DNA from: Whalleya microplaca | Lineage: Eukaryota > Ascomycota > Sordariomycetes > Xylariales > Xylariaceae | DNA length: 64,000 bases | Direction: 5' to 3' | NCBI GenBank assembly: GCA_022497155.1 | Contig: MU385721.1 | Coordinates: 868,001-932,000 of the forward strand | In this document: piece after piece, positions 1-15,526 of the stretch | Position numbering within the stretch: position 1 is the stretch's first letter | Layout of the letters: every line of letters starts with the position of its first letter | Notes under the pieces: generated by a model | What the model saw: only the letters and a program-made list of their open reading frames with translations | Told to the model about the DNA's origin: nothing | Databases searched by the model: none | Translations under genes and position numbers: made by a program

Positions 1-3231
<3,231 letters not shown>

Positions 3232-3421
3232 GTTGGGCGGGTGCGTTGCGCGTCGTCACGCGCGGGACAGGTGGGTTGAGGCTTTGTTGTGGAGGGAGGA
3301 AAGCAGAGAAAATGCGGGCAAAGGTCGAGAGATAAAGCTGGAGCAGCCGGCTACCGTATCGGAGACAGACAAGACAGGCAAAGACGGGCAGACCGAGCTC
3401 TGAATGGGGGTACCACCAGGC

Positions 3422-3486
3422 CACAACTCACAACTCGCAACTCGCAACTCGCAACTTGCAGCTCGCAGCTCGCAGCTCGCAACTCG
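3422..3486. repeat. Minisatellite of 7-base CAACTCG-type units
   Basis: About nine head-to-tail copies of a 7-base unit (CAACTCG, with CAACTTG and CAGCTCG variants) 200-250 bp upstream of the PKC start codon, likely in its 5' leader or promoter. Confidence 0.85.
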
Positions 3487-3723
3487 GCAAATAGGCAAAT
3501 AAATCCTCTCTAACGGCCCAGGTCACCCGTAGCACTAGCGTTGGATCGAACCAGGCGTGCAGTGTCGGATTGACAGGTTTGTCCGAACGGGCAATGCGAT
3601 GTCGTCAGTGTCGAGAAGTGCGGTGCGGTTCGGTTTACACGGTTGGTTTGCTTGGATCGATGGCGGGGTTTTGTGTTTCGCATGCGGGCAGCGGCAGCAG
3701 CAGTAGCAGCAGCACCAGGGCAC

Positions 3724-3838
3724 CAGGCAGAGGGTGGCAGGGTCGGCAGGGTGGCAGAGGGTGGCAGAGGGTGGCAGAGGTGGTCTGTTGCTTTGACTGA
3801 CTGGGCTGACGGGGGTTGACGGGGGTTGACGGGGTTGA
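3724..3838 (+). repeat. G-run tandem repeats, quadruplex-capable
   Basis: Two adjacent arrays. 3726-3780 repeats GGGTGGCAGA-like units. 3803-3834 has four G-tracts (3, 5, 5 and 4 G) separated by 5-base TTGAC/CTGAC loops, matching the standard four-tract G-quadruplex pattern. A TGAT/TGAC run follows to about 3871. All lie 500-640 bp upstream of the PKC start, with the G-rich strand opposite to the coding strand. Confidence 0.7.
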
Positions 3839-4983
3839 CTGATTGACTGATTGATTGATTGATTGATTGATAGGTAGGTACTTTGTATTATTAGCCCTGG
3901 GAGAGGAGAACCCGCAGAGCCGGTGGCGCGTGCGTTTGCGTGTGCGTGCGTGCGTGTTGACCAGGGCCTAATTAGTAAGTTAGTAAGTTAGTACAGTTCC
4001 ATAAGGCCTTAAGGTTAGGCCTTTTATTCCGTAGGTATTCGCAGGTGTTATTAGCTAAGAACCGCCAGGTGGACCGGCAGCCGGCCGCTGTCTATAATAT
4101 TGTGTCATTGGTCCCGAGGAAAAAGGGAAAACCTACCTTAGTAACCTTTTAGGGGCCAGACAGCCAGACAGAGCATGAAAGTGAACAATGATATTGAAGA
4201 GAGAGGTTATGTATGATGTATCTAGGGAGAGCGGAAAAGAAAGAGAGCCGAGAGCAGGAAGCAGAGATGAGATCGACGTATATATCTGTGTGATAAAGAA
4301 GTTGAGATGTCCTAGGTTGGCTTACTTGTTCGGGTTGGGCTCGAGGAACTAATATCAACTGTCGGTAGGCTGGTAGGTAGGTACTTTATGTTATGACAAT
4401 GTGCCTGCCGTTGCCTGTGTGATCTCCTGTGTGATATGAAGAAACAGAAACACAGGACAAGCCACCATCACAACACACGCTATACGCTATACGTAGGAGT
4501 CGGTAGGACTAGCCTAACTTGCAGCAAGATCTGAGCTTTACAATCATTCAAGTAAGTGAAAGCTGTGGTGACTTTGCTTTAATAATGAATTGAATTATAG
4601 ATTGAAAGGGAAAATGAATGAATGAATGTAGTAGCCAATTGCTAGTTTATTAGATGAGATAACATCTAATGGAGAGCAAACTCAGCAGAGAGCTAGGTAT
4701 TGATGCACTCGGACGAGAGATGGTTTTGGGTGGAATTCCAAAACAGCTTGTTCTGGTTTCAAGACGGGAATCACGGGATTGAATGATTCTCAGGTTATGC
4801 TTGAAGCTGATGTTAGGCAGTCGGGCCTCTTCCAAGGTTCTCTTACACTCGCCCTTGACAGTACTTGCACATGTGTATGTATTATAGGTAGCAACTGCCT
4901 CCCTCATCTAAGACCCTGTATACATGTACATGTACCTACTGTGTGAACACAGGCCTACCTATCTATCATGTATAGGTTGAATA

Positions 4984-5035
4984 TTGAACATTGATCATTG
5001 AACATTGATCATTGAACATTGATCATTGAACATTG
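4984..5035. repeat. 14-base tandem repeat, 3.7 copies
   Basis: Unit TTGAACATTGATCA is repeated three times exactly and then once partially. The copies are identical, which suggests recent expansion. It is intergenic with no gene nearby. Confidence 0.9.
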
Positions 5036-6330
5036 CCTAGGTAGGTGATATGTCAAGTGGAAGAACTGCTGCAACGTCAGACTAGGCGAGAAAACTTAGA
5101 AAAGATCGACTATCTCTATGTGCACAATGCAAGCCATAGGCCCATAGCTGCGGCTTTCGAAAATTCAATTCCCAATTCCGTCCCATGGCTAGACTTGCCA
5201 TACCGCTGACATCAAAGACTACCTAAATAATAAACAGAGTGGTCCGAATCCAGAGTGCTCAGACACTCAACCGTTGGGCATCACAATAGTATGTGTGTAC
5301 ACTGTACAGTACCAGTCTAATGCCCTAACTAGGACTTTTACGTTTCTACGGCATAAAAGAGTCCTAGGGTCATAGAAGTACCGAATGCCGGTCAACGTAA
5401 CGTTGGAAAACTCAGCTCATCATGACTCGATAACACGAATTTCATTCTTATTAGGACTGACTCTGCTATGTAGAATGAAACTTATACGAGGTGGGGAAGG
5501 AATTGAGAATACAGAGCTGTAAGAATCATAAACAAAACCCCCGCACTCCAGTGTAATCGCCGTTCAAAGGAGCTCAGGCCACCGGGTATAGCTCCCATGC
5601 AGACCTCACGTCATCTACCAAGTCAAGTCACTCCATTACGATACTCTTTCGTATGATTCCGCCATGTTAGTCATCGCGTTGGTATACGTCTAGCACGACC
5701 GGACAACGTTGTCGACGGGGGGCGAAACAAAACAAGATAAAGCGATTGTTCTTGATGCCCAAATCTGCACATTGATCGCACAAAGTTCTCAGGGCACACA
5801 ACGTGAAGTGCCCGAAATCCTTCCAATGACCGAATCATGACCTAGTTTTTAGCCGATTCTTCAACATCCTCGCTAGGCAGATATTGTTAAAGTATTGGAT
5901 TACACATACCTACAGTTATAAGCCCCGAAACTGCCTATACACAAACTCTATACCTCGAGAGAAGCGCATTTGACTAAATGATATCTTAATTGTCTACGGG
6001 AGGCTTTTCCTGGTCAATCAACGATTAGCCCCTGAAGGCCTTCCAATCGGACCCACGCAAGCTGCAACTATGCTCAACCACAACCCTTACGGAATAGCCA
6101 ATAAGTAATAAATTTGTGTGGCTATTAGATGTTGCATGAACACATTCATTCAAAGTCATGACCAACATGAACACAATGAATTCAGGGGGTATCAAGTATA
6201 TTAATATTATGTATGCATCTATCGTATATATCTAAGATCATATGTCTCGTCAATCAAGCGCTAAATAATGCAACGCTCATATGCAAAATGGACAACAGAT
6301 ACCAATTCCTCATCCCTTACGATCCAACGT

Positions 6331-7473
6331 TTACACAGCCTGAGCCACAGGAGCGGGCGCGACCTTCTCGTTACTAGGGCTAGCTGTAGCAGCAGCCTGT
6401 GGCGGTACGGGAGGGGCATAGAACCCAGCGAAGCTCTGGTAGTTCTGCGGTGCCTGGGGATTCTGTGGTGGTGGCGACGCTACGCTTTCGGCGTTGGGCT
6501 GAGGCGCAAAACGCGCCTGTGGCGGCGGCATCGGCATCGGATAGGGGTAGTACGGCGTGGCACCCGGCGGGGGTGCGTAGTACATGCCCGGCGGACACGG
6601 GGGCATGACGAACCCAGCCGGCTTCATCAGGTTCCGCTTGTGCGTGTCGATGCACGCCATGACGAAGAGGACGAAGTGGTCGATGAGCGCCAGGCACCAC
6701 AGGGCGATCACGGCGCGCAGAGTCGGCAGGTACATGTCGGTCATGCCCCCGGAAAGCTGGTAGTGGTAGTCTGAGGAGCAATATCCATAGTACCGGGAGT
6801 AGTAGCGGCTATCCTGATACTCCTCGCAGTCCTCCATCCGTCCGAGGATGCCCAGGTAGACCACGATGGTGATGAGAATGGCGAATATGCAGGCGAGCCA
6901 GAAACACAGATGCATCCCCACGTGCGCTCCCGGATGGATTCCCCGTTTTACGTCCTTGCGCGCGCGGGCACAGAACGTTATCAACTCGGCGCCGTTCCAA
7001 AGGATGGCGATAATCGAAATAGGTAGCGCATAATATGCGGTCACCTCTGCATCGCTTCCCTCGCCGGCGAAAATGCACGACAGTGCCATGATGACGACGG
7101 CGAAAACGAGCGACAGGATTGTGAGGACGAGCTTGCTGACGGTCCAGGATTTAGAATATGGAGGAAGTGCTCGAACTGGCTGACCGTAAGGGTACTGCTG
7201 CGGCGGATAGGGATAAGGGGCATAAGATTGTTGATATGGTTGCGGGTGTGGTTTTTGTTGTGAGTGCAACGAATGCGCAACGGGACTTGGGGTCGGCCGT
7301 GTTGGCAATGGTGGTGCCACCTCATTATCATCAACGACAGGTCGTTGAGCCCGATCCGATGTTGTTGCCTGAGCCTGTTCATGGCTTGACGCGGCCGAGT
7401 TGCTCACGGGCGAGACCACGGGCTCATCATCTCGAGGCTCACGCGCAGGCTTGGAGGCTTCACTTTCAGCCAT
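6331..7473 (-). CDS. Four-transmembrane, proline-rich protein (MARVEL-like topology)
   Basis: Single-exon 380-residue protein of unknown function. Residues 1-105 are hydrophilic and Pro/Gln/Tyr-rich. Four hydrophobic helices follow at about 110-134, 143-164, 180-206 and 246-272, with a Tyr/Cys-rich loop (RYYSRYYGYC region) between helices three and four. The tail from about 285 is again Pro/Tyr-rich (PPCPPGMYYAPPPG). This tetraspan layout with disordered ends resembles fungal MARVEL-type membrane proteins, but I see no diagnostic motif, so that label is an inference from topology. Such proteins sit in plasma-membrane or vesicle membranes. The start is the first Met of an uninterrupted frame. 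Confidence 0.8.
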   Translation of the reverse strand: MAESEASKPAREPRDDEPVVSPVSNSAASSHEQAQATTSDRAQRPVVDDNEVAPPLPTRPTPSPVAHSLHSQQKPHPQPYQQSYAPYPYPPQQYPYGQPVRALPPYSKSWTVSKLVLTILSLVFAVVIMALSCIFAGEGSDAEVTAYYALPISIIAILWNGAELITFCARARKDVKRGIHPGAHVGMHLCFWLACIFAILITIVVYLGILGRMEDCEEYQDSRYYSRYYGYCSSDYHYQLSGGMTDMYLPTLRAVIALWCLALIDHFVLFVMACIDTHKRNLMKPAGFVMPPCPPGMYYAPPPGATPYYPYPMPMPPPQARFAPQPNAESVASPPPQNPQAPQNYQSFAGFYAPPVPPQAAATASPSNEKVAPAPVAQAV

Positions 7474-8548
7474 CGCGGAGTCGAAGAGTCGCGGAAATAC
7501 GCGACCTTTGTTTATAAGAATATAATTCAGGGGTAAACCCGTGAGAGAGATCGAACGTTAAAATTATAATATTATAATTATGACAATCAAGTAACAAAGA
7601 ACGAATGGGGCATATGGTTTTTATATTTTGACGACGAAACGAGTGACGATGGGCTGGATGGAAAAAGATCGACGGGAAAAGTGGGAGACCAAAGGGGTCC
7701 AGGCAGCCATCTGGACCTTTACATAGTTTTCACAGTTAAAAATAAACGAGGGCCAAGCCTTATAATCCTAGTTGTTCATCTCCGTTTCTGCTGCTAATAT
7801 CTGCGCCTCAGCCCTTTGACTAGGTAACCTAGCAGCCCTACTTGCAGTAAGGTAACGTCTAGGCTGCCCATTGGCAACTTGTGACCGAAAAAGGACTAGG
7901 ACTCTCGCCCTTTTGTCCCAAGGTGACCCATTTAGGCAATGCGTAGGCAAGTGAAGGTCTAGACCAACCCTCGCTAAGCACCACTACCGAGGCAATAATG
8001 ATAATTATATAATGTCCTGACAAAAGAAGTTTTATAGTATCGCACATGCTGTACAAGAACCAATCCCTATCACACTACTGTATATGTCACTGGCTGAACC
8101 TTTATCTAGCTTTGCCTCTTAAGTAAGGTATCCATGATGGAGACGCTAGCTACATATAACTTAACGTCTAGGTAATTGAAAACGAATGCTATAGAAAATC
8201 GCAACGCGCTTTGGTGCGCGGAGCCTACCAATCGCTTGTTGACAAATACTGGTTCAAGGAGCCAATTCTACTATTCGTGACTGTAACGGGTCATGTTGAG
8301 CTCGTTTACATGTATGTAAGCTAGCGTGATATTGAGTCTTTTTATAACTACCTACCAAATCGACTGGCTGATTGTAGTATAGGTCTTATATAATCTGACC
8401 ATTCTAGTAATTATGTAGTGCAGATGTCGATCTTAGGTGCTTAACATTACCACACTGGTAGTATATAACTGGCATTTTCCTGCCCGAAGAGGCAGAATAC
8501 TTCGAAGGGATTTCACCTACCAAACTTATTCTTACTCAAAGAACTATC
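7474..8548. other. Intergenic, nothing recognised
   Basis: AT-rich spacer between the start of the tetraspan gene and the stop of the secreted-protein gene. It should contain the promoter of the former. No gene, RNA or clear repeat seen. Confidence 0.6.
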
Positions 8549-8968
8549 TTAACTGAACGTGGGGTGTTTACCGCCAGGGACTTCAGCCTGTGGTTGGCAA
8601 CAGAAGTTGCCATTGACGCAGTAACATTGAAAATGACCATCTTTTACGCCGACGTCGCCGCCAACGGTGCAGTAACTTCCACCCCCAACAATAGCTTGAC
8701 AATAGTTTCTGACTGTTGCAGAGACGTCATCTCGACCGCAGATGCGGTCTGCCACGCCTGGATCTGGGCATGTGAGAATGTCTTCGTGGTCTTTAGCGTT
8801 ACTCCCAGAGCATTTGGCGTCGCGTGTCCCGACGAATGGACGTTTGCTACCGTCGAAATAGCAAATGTCCCTGCGCTTTTCTAATGGATTGATGCGCGAT
8901 GCAGGACTAGCAGTACTGGGTGAGATCAAGAGGCCCACTAACATGATGGATAATACTCGTAAATACAT
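8549..8968 (-). CDS. Small secreted cysteine-rich protein (139 aa)
   Basis: Predicted secreted protein of unknown function. I start it at the second in-frame Met (8968) because that places a classic signal peptide at the N terminus (MYLRVLSIMLVGLLI..., cleavage near ASPA), followed by a dibasic EKRR that could be a Kex2 site. The mature part of about 105 residues has ten cysteines, including CYC and CC pairs near the end, consistent with several disulfides. An alternative start 15 codons upstream (9013) would bury the signal sequence. No known family is recognised. It resembles fungal small secreted effector-like proteins in size and composition only; role is not inferable. It lies in AT-rich, gene-poor DNA. 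Confidence 0.72.
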   Translation of the reverse strand: MYLRVLSIMLVGLLISPSTASPASRINPLEKRRDICYFDGSKRPFVGTRDAKCSGSNAKDHEDILTCPDPGVADRICGRDDVSATVRNYCQAIVGGGSYCTVGGDVGVKDGHFQCYCVNGNFCCQPQAEVPGGKHPTFS

Positions 8969-11900
8969 TGTCGTGCAGTTTTTTTGGTGTGGAAAATATG
9001 AAATTGTAAACACGCGGAGATAGGCTGCTTTCGCGATGTGATATGTTGGAGTAAAATAGCAGTATTCTATGGGAACTTCAGTTCAGCACTTGTTCTCGAC
9101 TCCTCGACCTTCTCATTCATCTTGCTTTCAGACGAGCCTATTAGGCCTATTTATATGTATTTTGAGAATACTCTTCGATTCTTGGCTCTCAAGGGATGAA
9201 GTGGAGATTGTTACAATGAGGATGAGGGTCCTTGTTTAGAATAGAGAGCTAGGCAGGATATTCCTCAACTCCTTAGATTGATTGTGTTGTATTCTTGCAA
9301 TAGTCAAAAGAAGGATCTAACTAAGTTTGATCAATTCCTTAGCGCATAAAACCACATCAAATCAGCAATGATTATCCAGAGGTTATAATATGGGACTAAC
9401 AAGAAGCTTCCTAGTATTCCAAGTTCGCTTGCATTCCATTCATGTACGATGCTTCTGTAGAGCTATGCCAGCTTTTAGGATTAGTTAGTAGATTGGTTCA
9501 TTTTGTTTCATAGTCACTGATAAGCTTAAATCCTACTCAAATATTGAGTAGAATCAATCCAAGACGCATGCTCAAAGATGTGGCCTGCTGTTTCTCTTAC
9601 TCTCCAGACACTGACAATCAAATTAGCCTAGCCAATGGGTATCAGAAGTATACCAGAGATATAAAGAAGTCACACCCGATCTCATATTAGATCAAAGCTA
9701 ATGGCATGCTTACATTGTCACAACTACTAGTCCACTGACTGTTGTCACTGCTTATGTCATTTTTGTTGTAAACTACCACAAAAGAGGAATCAACAGGCAA
9801 GCTCTTAATCCTTCTAATTGACAGCCAATTATGCAAGAATGCCAAGTTTAGTATTTGCGTAATAAACTCGGACCTCTTCTTGCAAGAATGGAAGTGATCA
9901 GTCTAGCGCAAGGCTCTATAACGGGTTCTTCCGCATCAATATAAAGCTATACCCATCACGAAGTACAATTATCTATTGCTTGAGCGCTTAGTGACCACTT
10001 ACATAACACCGCTACCAGCTAAGGCATAGAAATATATTGCAAGGTGACATATAAATAATAGGACTCAGCCTGAAGGGATGAACAGTTAAGTGATATATTC
10101 ATTCATGTCTACTATAATATTTCAATAACATAGTAAACAGAACACGACTTCCTATAGCGTATGTCGCAACGATTACAAGAGTAGCGTTGTTTTTCGTCTC
10201 GTTTATAACAGTCTAGTGAATTCTAGAGAGTCATCATGGTTTGTCCGCCGATGGTGTATCTAAGAGATTAAACACAATTCGTAATTTCCTCCTCAGCATT
10301 ATAGAGAAATCTTGCACACCTAATCTTCAAGTCAAACGTGCTTGACATTACGGGACCTATGACGTGTAAATGATGATGGCCACTAACAAAAAGTTTTTAG
10401 ACTCAGATCAAGCGGCCACAACCCTTGAGTCTGCTTACATCACGATGCACTCGTTCACTTCTAACAGCTTTTCTCGGTGTTAGTCCATTCCATCCGTTTC
10501 TCTTGGTAGAAAGGTGCACCAGTGAAATATCAGACCCTCGTCCATTAACTCTGCATTGACATATTCACCATTTGCTTCACCATGATAATACGTATGCACA
10601 TTCATTCATGTTTCGGCAATATCTCATCGATAAAACTAGATCAAAGGTGCAGATGATACTTCATCCTGTCAACTGTAGAGTTCCATGATAAATTGCACAA
10701 TATCCTAAGTTTTATCAATTATTTCCAGACAATCATGCCATCAAACTATAATTTAATACTAATGACCCTTATGCTGGGACCTATATGATAGTCGTTGCGA
10801 AATTCGTTCATTCAAAGTAGCTGAGAAGCCAGCCGTCACTTGAAAACTTCATTATACTATACGATTAAGGACGATTGTAAGTCTGTCCCATGAAGGGTTA
10901 GATTTCAAATTGATTACATATCTCAATTTCTTATGCGATAGAGTCTTATTCATTAATAGTTGTCCACATCGCCAATTCCTTGAGCTATGTGTAGGAGTCG
11001 TATGGTTATGTAAACACAATAGGATCAAAGTTGTTTATATGTGGCGTTATACGAGATATTATGAACATCTCTCTGAACCGAATTGCCTAGTTTTCTGATT
11101 ATTTGATAACGCGTATACCGTAATATGAGGTTCTTCTACTTCGATGCTGTCTGCCCCTCCCCGGCGGACTCTGATAGCACCGCCACCGGTATCATTGGAG
11201 ATTTTGCCACTATTTCTTGTATGGTTATACTTACTTTGTCTCTTTGCTGCCCCGATCTTGGAATAGTACAATTCGGTCTGTTTTGAATTAAACTCAATGA
11301 GTTGATATGTAGATAGGAACTAGGGCTGCTGTTGTAAATATACTTGAAGTCGGAATTACGGATAAAGTTATTAAATGTAAATATGACTTGACCAGACCGG
11401 CCAATTACTAGTGATAACATCACAAAACACACTGATTCTTTAGTCAACATTAATGTGTTTATAATCGGCTAGTTGCTATAAAACTGTTACCTTACAACAA
11501 CCCCCGGTTATCAAGCAAATGAAGGTGGCCAGGATGTCAGCTCCAGGGTCTCGCCCCTATGCCTGCTCCTACATCTCTCAACCAGAATGTCTCGCATGTG
11601 TAATGCAGTATTCATACCCAGAAAAAATGCATCTTCTATAGAAAGGAGCCTCATACTAGGGTTATATGAAATCTAGCAGCCCTGGAATTAACTAGCCGAG
11701 CACTCTTACCAATAATATCCTAGAAGATGCAATGAAGGGAGCACTGATCGTACTTAATAGTGAGAACGGTGCTATAGGCTACACAATATGTAAATCTCTT
11801 GGTAAAATACTAATAGTCTGAGCTCCTGGCTTAGCCACATAAAATCCATTGTAATTTTCCACATTGCCTTCAGATGTTAAGATACGTCCGATAGGGCTGA

Positions 11901-13120
11901 GGGTCGTACGGGCCTACGTATGGCCGGCCGCCTATACATGTATATATAAGGGGCTTTGCTACCTTCTTATAGCTTCGCCTTGCACTAATTAAGTCACCAT
12001 ACCCCTAATTACTTTTTCCCATATTGATACTAGATTATGGAGAATTGTTTTAACTATTGTGAAGCCAGCACTGAAGACCAGCGTTAGCTCAGTTTCCCTT
12101 CGAATGATTAAGCAACAATCTTCTTTCAATCTATAAGATAGCAGATGACTTTTAAGAAAAGGCTTGATTTTAAGCACACCAACCCCCCTTTCACTAAAGC
12201 AAAGAAGTGTCACGGCAGGTAAGGCCAAATACTATCAACTTAACCATCTCTCAAAAGAGAACCAGAATATCAAGCTGATTCCTGATTCCTGAAATCCAAT
12301 TTCGACTGTATGGATGAGATGTAGACCACTTACCTACACCATACCGCGGTCATGATAAAAAGTTTATTCAAAGTGTCAACCGCTATACACCTTTTGAGAA
12401 CCTTAGCTAGGCGGCGTGGCGACAATACTCCCATTTGCTCCTCCACCAGGTAGTAATTAAATGAAAGCTCACACATGCAACCTTGACTCATATAACCAAT
12501 TGTTACACTCTTTTGCCTTTAGCCCTACTATCTACCTATGGTATATACATATATAAATGACCTTGAATAAAAGTTATGACTTCACAAATAATCAAAAGGA
12601 TATCAAACATTCATGATGGCACTTAAATATCATGTGCCGGACTATATGTCAAAATCATTCGGCCAAAGGCTGTGTCATTAATCTTCTAAGTGATCGAAGT
12701 TAAATTAAGTTCAACTAGTCAGACCTTTGATAAAAATGAGAATATCCTTACGATCTAGTGTCTGTTGATCTCTAAATATACTAGGAGGTATTCTGTATCC
12801 ATGTAATCCGAGGGCAGAAACACAAGGGACAAATTGAAGAGGCAGCATAAGAAATAAGAGTGTTATATTTGTACATGTACATGGAACGAATGTATACACT
12901 ATTCGCCTATATCAGGCGTATCCCGTCTCATCTCCTCCAACAACCCCAGCGCGTGCCCTTGAAATGCATAGTGATGTCGATCACCAGATGTGAGGCCCAA
13001 ATTATTGCGCTTATTTGGGAATGCACTGAAGGTCGGCAGTCGGGCTACCGTTGGGCTTGTAGCAGTCTATAGATATAAAAGATTAGCCTCTGATTATACT
13101 CAAGCACTTAGTGTCTGGTA
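8969..13120. other. Long AT-rich intergenic stretch
   Basis: About 4.1 kb with no supported gene. Only short, low-information frames are present. The AT richness and absence of coding signal would fit old, mutated repeat DNA, but I found no terminal repeats or recognisable transposase. Confidence 0.6.
9147..9155 (-). promoter_or_regulatory. TATA box candidate for the cysteine-rich secreted protein
   Basis: TATAAATAG on the minus strand about 180 bp upstream of the chosen start at 8968. Position and sequence fit a fungal core promoter, and it supports transcription of the small ORF. Confidence 0.45.
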
Positions 13121-13392
13121 TCACACACATCCGTAGATCTTCTTAGACGAGTCGGAAGGACCCCCACGGTACGTGCAGCTAGACCCCTTGGAGTGGCTGC
13201 AGTTGTTGGGGCAGTTGCAAGCCGAATCTGCGATGGATTATATGTCAGTGTGATTTATGTAATGTCAAGTGAGTAGAGATACGAACATGCGTCGGTGGCA
13301 GTCAAGGCAGCGCGGTCCTCAATAACCGCACCCATGGCCTGGTTGGCGAAGAGGAGGGTGATGATAGAAATGGCAGCAGTCTTGAAAAGCAT
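13121..13392 (-). CDS. Small secreted protein, two exons (70 aa)
   Basis: Found by splicing: exon 13392-13287, intron 13286-13228 (59 bases, donor GTTCGT, acceptor CGCAG), exon 13227-13121 ending TGA. The joined frame gives 70 residues: an N-terminal signal peptide (MLFKTAAISIITLLFANQ..., cleavage near MGA), a short acidic propeptide, then a compact mature domain with five cysteines (CNCPNNC, SSC, final GCV). The sequence stops two residues after the last cysteine, common for disulfide-stabilised secreted peptides. An odd cysteine count leaves the exact splice junction slightly uncertain, since the GCATGTTCG boundary could supply a sixth. Function unknown. A TATAAA lies about 150 bp upstream. 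Confidence 0.68.
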
Positions 13393-13539
13393 CTTGATAG
13401 AATAGTCTTGTGACTGGGATTGTGTTTAGATATTTGATTATGGTCTGGAGTTGAAGAGGTGAGTTGAAGAGATGAGTTGTAGAGATGAGCTGATGAGTGA
13501 GTTGCAAAAGAGAGGGATTGTATGAATCTATCGGCCTAC

Positions 13540-13545
13540 TTTATA
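13540..13545 (-). promoter_or_regulatory. TATA box candidate for the 70-aa secreted protein
   Basis: TATAAA on the minus strand about 150 bp upstream of the start codon at 13392. Confidence 0.4.
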
Positions 13546-15421
13546 CTTTTTTCGTCTGTCTTTGCCTTCGTGTTTCTTGTATCATCTTCATTCACTAAAG
13601 AATCAGCTTGAGTTCTATTTCGAGAAGTCAGATTTTACGACTGTTCGATGTGGATCCTTCTCACAAAATGAGGTTAACACAAGAACAGAACCTGCCATGG
13701 GGAGAAACAGGCTACCACGAGGTTGAACGATGATCAAACGATAATTACAAACAAGGTATATTCAATGGATTAACGACGATCAGAGGATCATCATCTGAAC
13801 GGCTTGTGTTATCGATGGACGATGATTGGAAGATGGTCCCATACTTGGTATATTCTATGAGGCTGTAGTAGTTGTATATTTGCCAAGTCAGGATGGGGAT
13901 GCGGCTTTGGTTGATGTATAACATGCAGCAGAGAGGCACAGGGAAAATAAGAACCAATAACAGGATCAGCATGGCGAGGCGTCTGACGAAATGACTACAA
14001 AATGACCATACGGGTACTGTCTGCCTGGTTAAGGCATAGCGGTACCCCGGGAGGCTTGGGGCCTCCGTAATGATGCCGGACGGACGACGATCTTCACACC
14101 ATTGTACTTTCGATTCTCCGTGAAAGTCTAGAACCGATGGATTCTCTAATAAGTTGAGTTATAGTGGGCGGACTCGGCACCGTAGTATACTTTCCCAACG
14201 GACTGCGGCTAGTCATATAGCCAAAATTAATGGATACCTAGTGTCTCCAAATCCTCGGGACATTGCTATAATATTTTCAAGCATTAAAATATGCAGATAA
14301 CGATGGCTAAGATAAACATCGGTTTAGCTTTCAAAGAAGAGCTATAGGACTGGTCCTCTATTTCTGGGTATAGATACTCTCAGCTCGATAATTCGGGGTT
14401 CGGCAAACTCGGAGCACAAATAGTGGTAAGGTAGTAGATACACGGACCGGAGCGGCTGGAGAAGATCGGCAGGTCTGCTTAAAGAAGGATCAAAACGTTG
14501 TTCTTGACTAATAAGCATTTGCGGTCTGGCGGCTGAAGAGACAGAGAGAGCTCTAGGAGTCTAGGTTGCGGAGTATGTGTATCGATCCTATATGTGGGGT
14601 GGATCATGGTGGATCAATTCTATCATTCAGCTCATCAGCCTATTGATAATTGACCAATCCCAGCCGCACTTTTAAGCTTGAAGCTAGCGTTTGAGACGTC
14701 ATGCATTAATGGAATAGCCTCTTCAGCCTGCCCTTGACCGGCGCCCAAAACAGGTCCCTACGCCACACAGGAAGGATCAATCATCTGATCAGCCAAGGTT
14801 CTTAGTCAGATCTACTTATACTATTGCCGATTTCGCTATGGTTACAAATGAGTTCAACTAATGTTGTAATAATCAAAGTCAGTTATACAATTCAACTTTA
14901 CTTCAAATCTGCCTGACAGGAGCACTTGCCATTAGACTAAGGAAGTGTGGGTCGCAAAGGACATCCTTTACGACCCTTCTTGATATATTGCATATAATCC
15001 TTTCCCCGGGTAGCAGTGGAGCTGATTTTCAAGATCCCTATGAGATTGTGAAGTAGTCGTGCCAACTATTACCAGGCAATATCGGACGATCTCTTGAATA
15101 CCTTTCTGCTGGAATACTGATCGACCAAAATCCTTGTCAGTTTTGAAAGCATGAAGCAATACTTCCAGATACAAAGTAAAGACATAAATAGAATCAATAA
15201 GTCTATTAATAAAATTATAGGTTAGAACTGTAGATCTTGGAGTTTATGGGGGGATTATAGTGTCTATTCTCCAGGCGGCGGTAACGGGACCGAAGTCTAT
15301 AGGAACCAACCCTTGGATGAGCATGATAGAGGAAACGACAATAAGCAAATCCATTCAAGGTGCAAATGAGATGAGAATATAAGAAGACCTAGAATCACCC
15401 AACTAATTGTTAGTTCATCAC

Positions 15422-15452
<31 letters not shown>
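15422..15452. repeat. (ATC)n microsatellite
   Basis: About ten uninterrupted CAT/ATC triplets, 75-105 bp upstream of the start codon at 15527, probably in the 5' leader. Confidence 0.9.
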
Positions 15453-15526
15453 TTGCCTAGCATCGACTCAGACACCTATTACTCCAACTTATCTCTTTCA
15501 GTTCTCAGAGACCTCCACACTTCAAA

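Larger units (their letters stand above)
3232..6330. other. Intergenic, repeat-rich upstream region of PKC gene
   Basis: No supported gene. Roughly 3.1 kb between the PKC start codon and the stop of the next gene. The first 700 bp, presumably PKC promoter and 5' leader, are packed with simple repeats and G-runs (listed separately). The remainder is AT-rich with only short uninformative frames. Confidence 0.7.
13393..15526. other. Divergent intergenic region between two secreted-protein genes
   Basis: The two secreted-protein genes at 13.1 and 15.5 kb face away from each other across this 2.1 kb. No gene is supported inside. It includes a trinucleotide repeat just before the right-hand gene. 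Confidence 0.55.

Noticed and set aside
15422..15452. Regular short repeats considered as a CRISPR-like array, also at 3422, 4984 and 17642
   Set aside because: Units are uninterrupted microsatellites or minisatellites with no spacers, in a eukaryotic genome.
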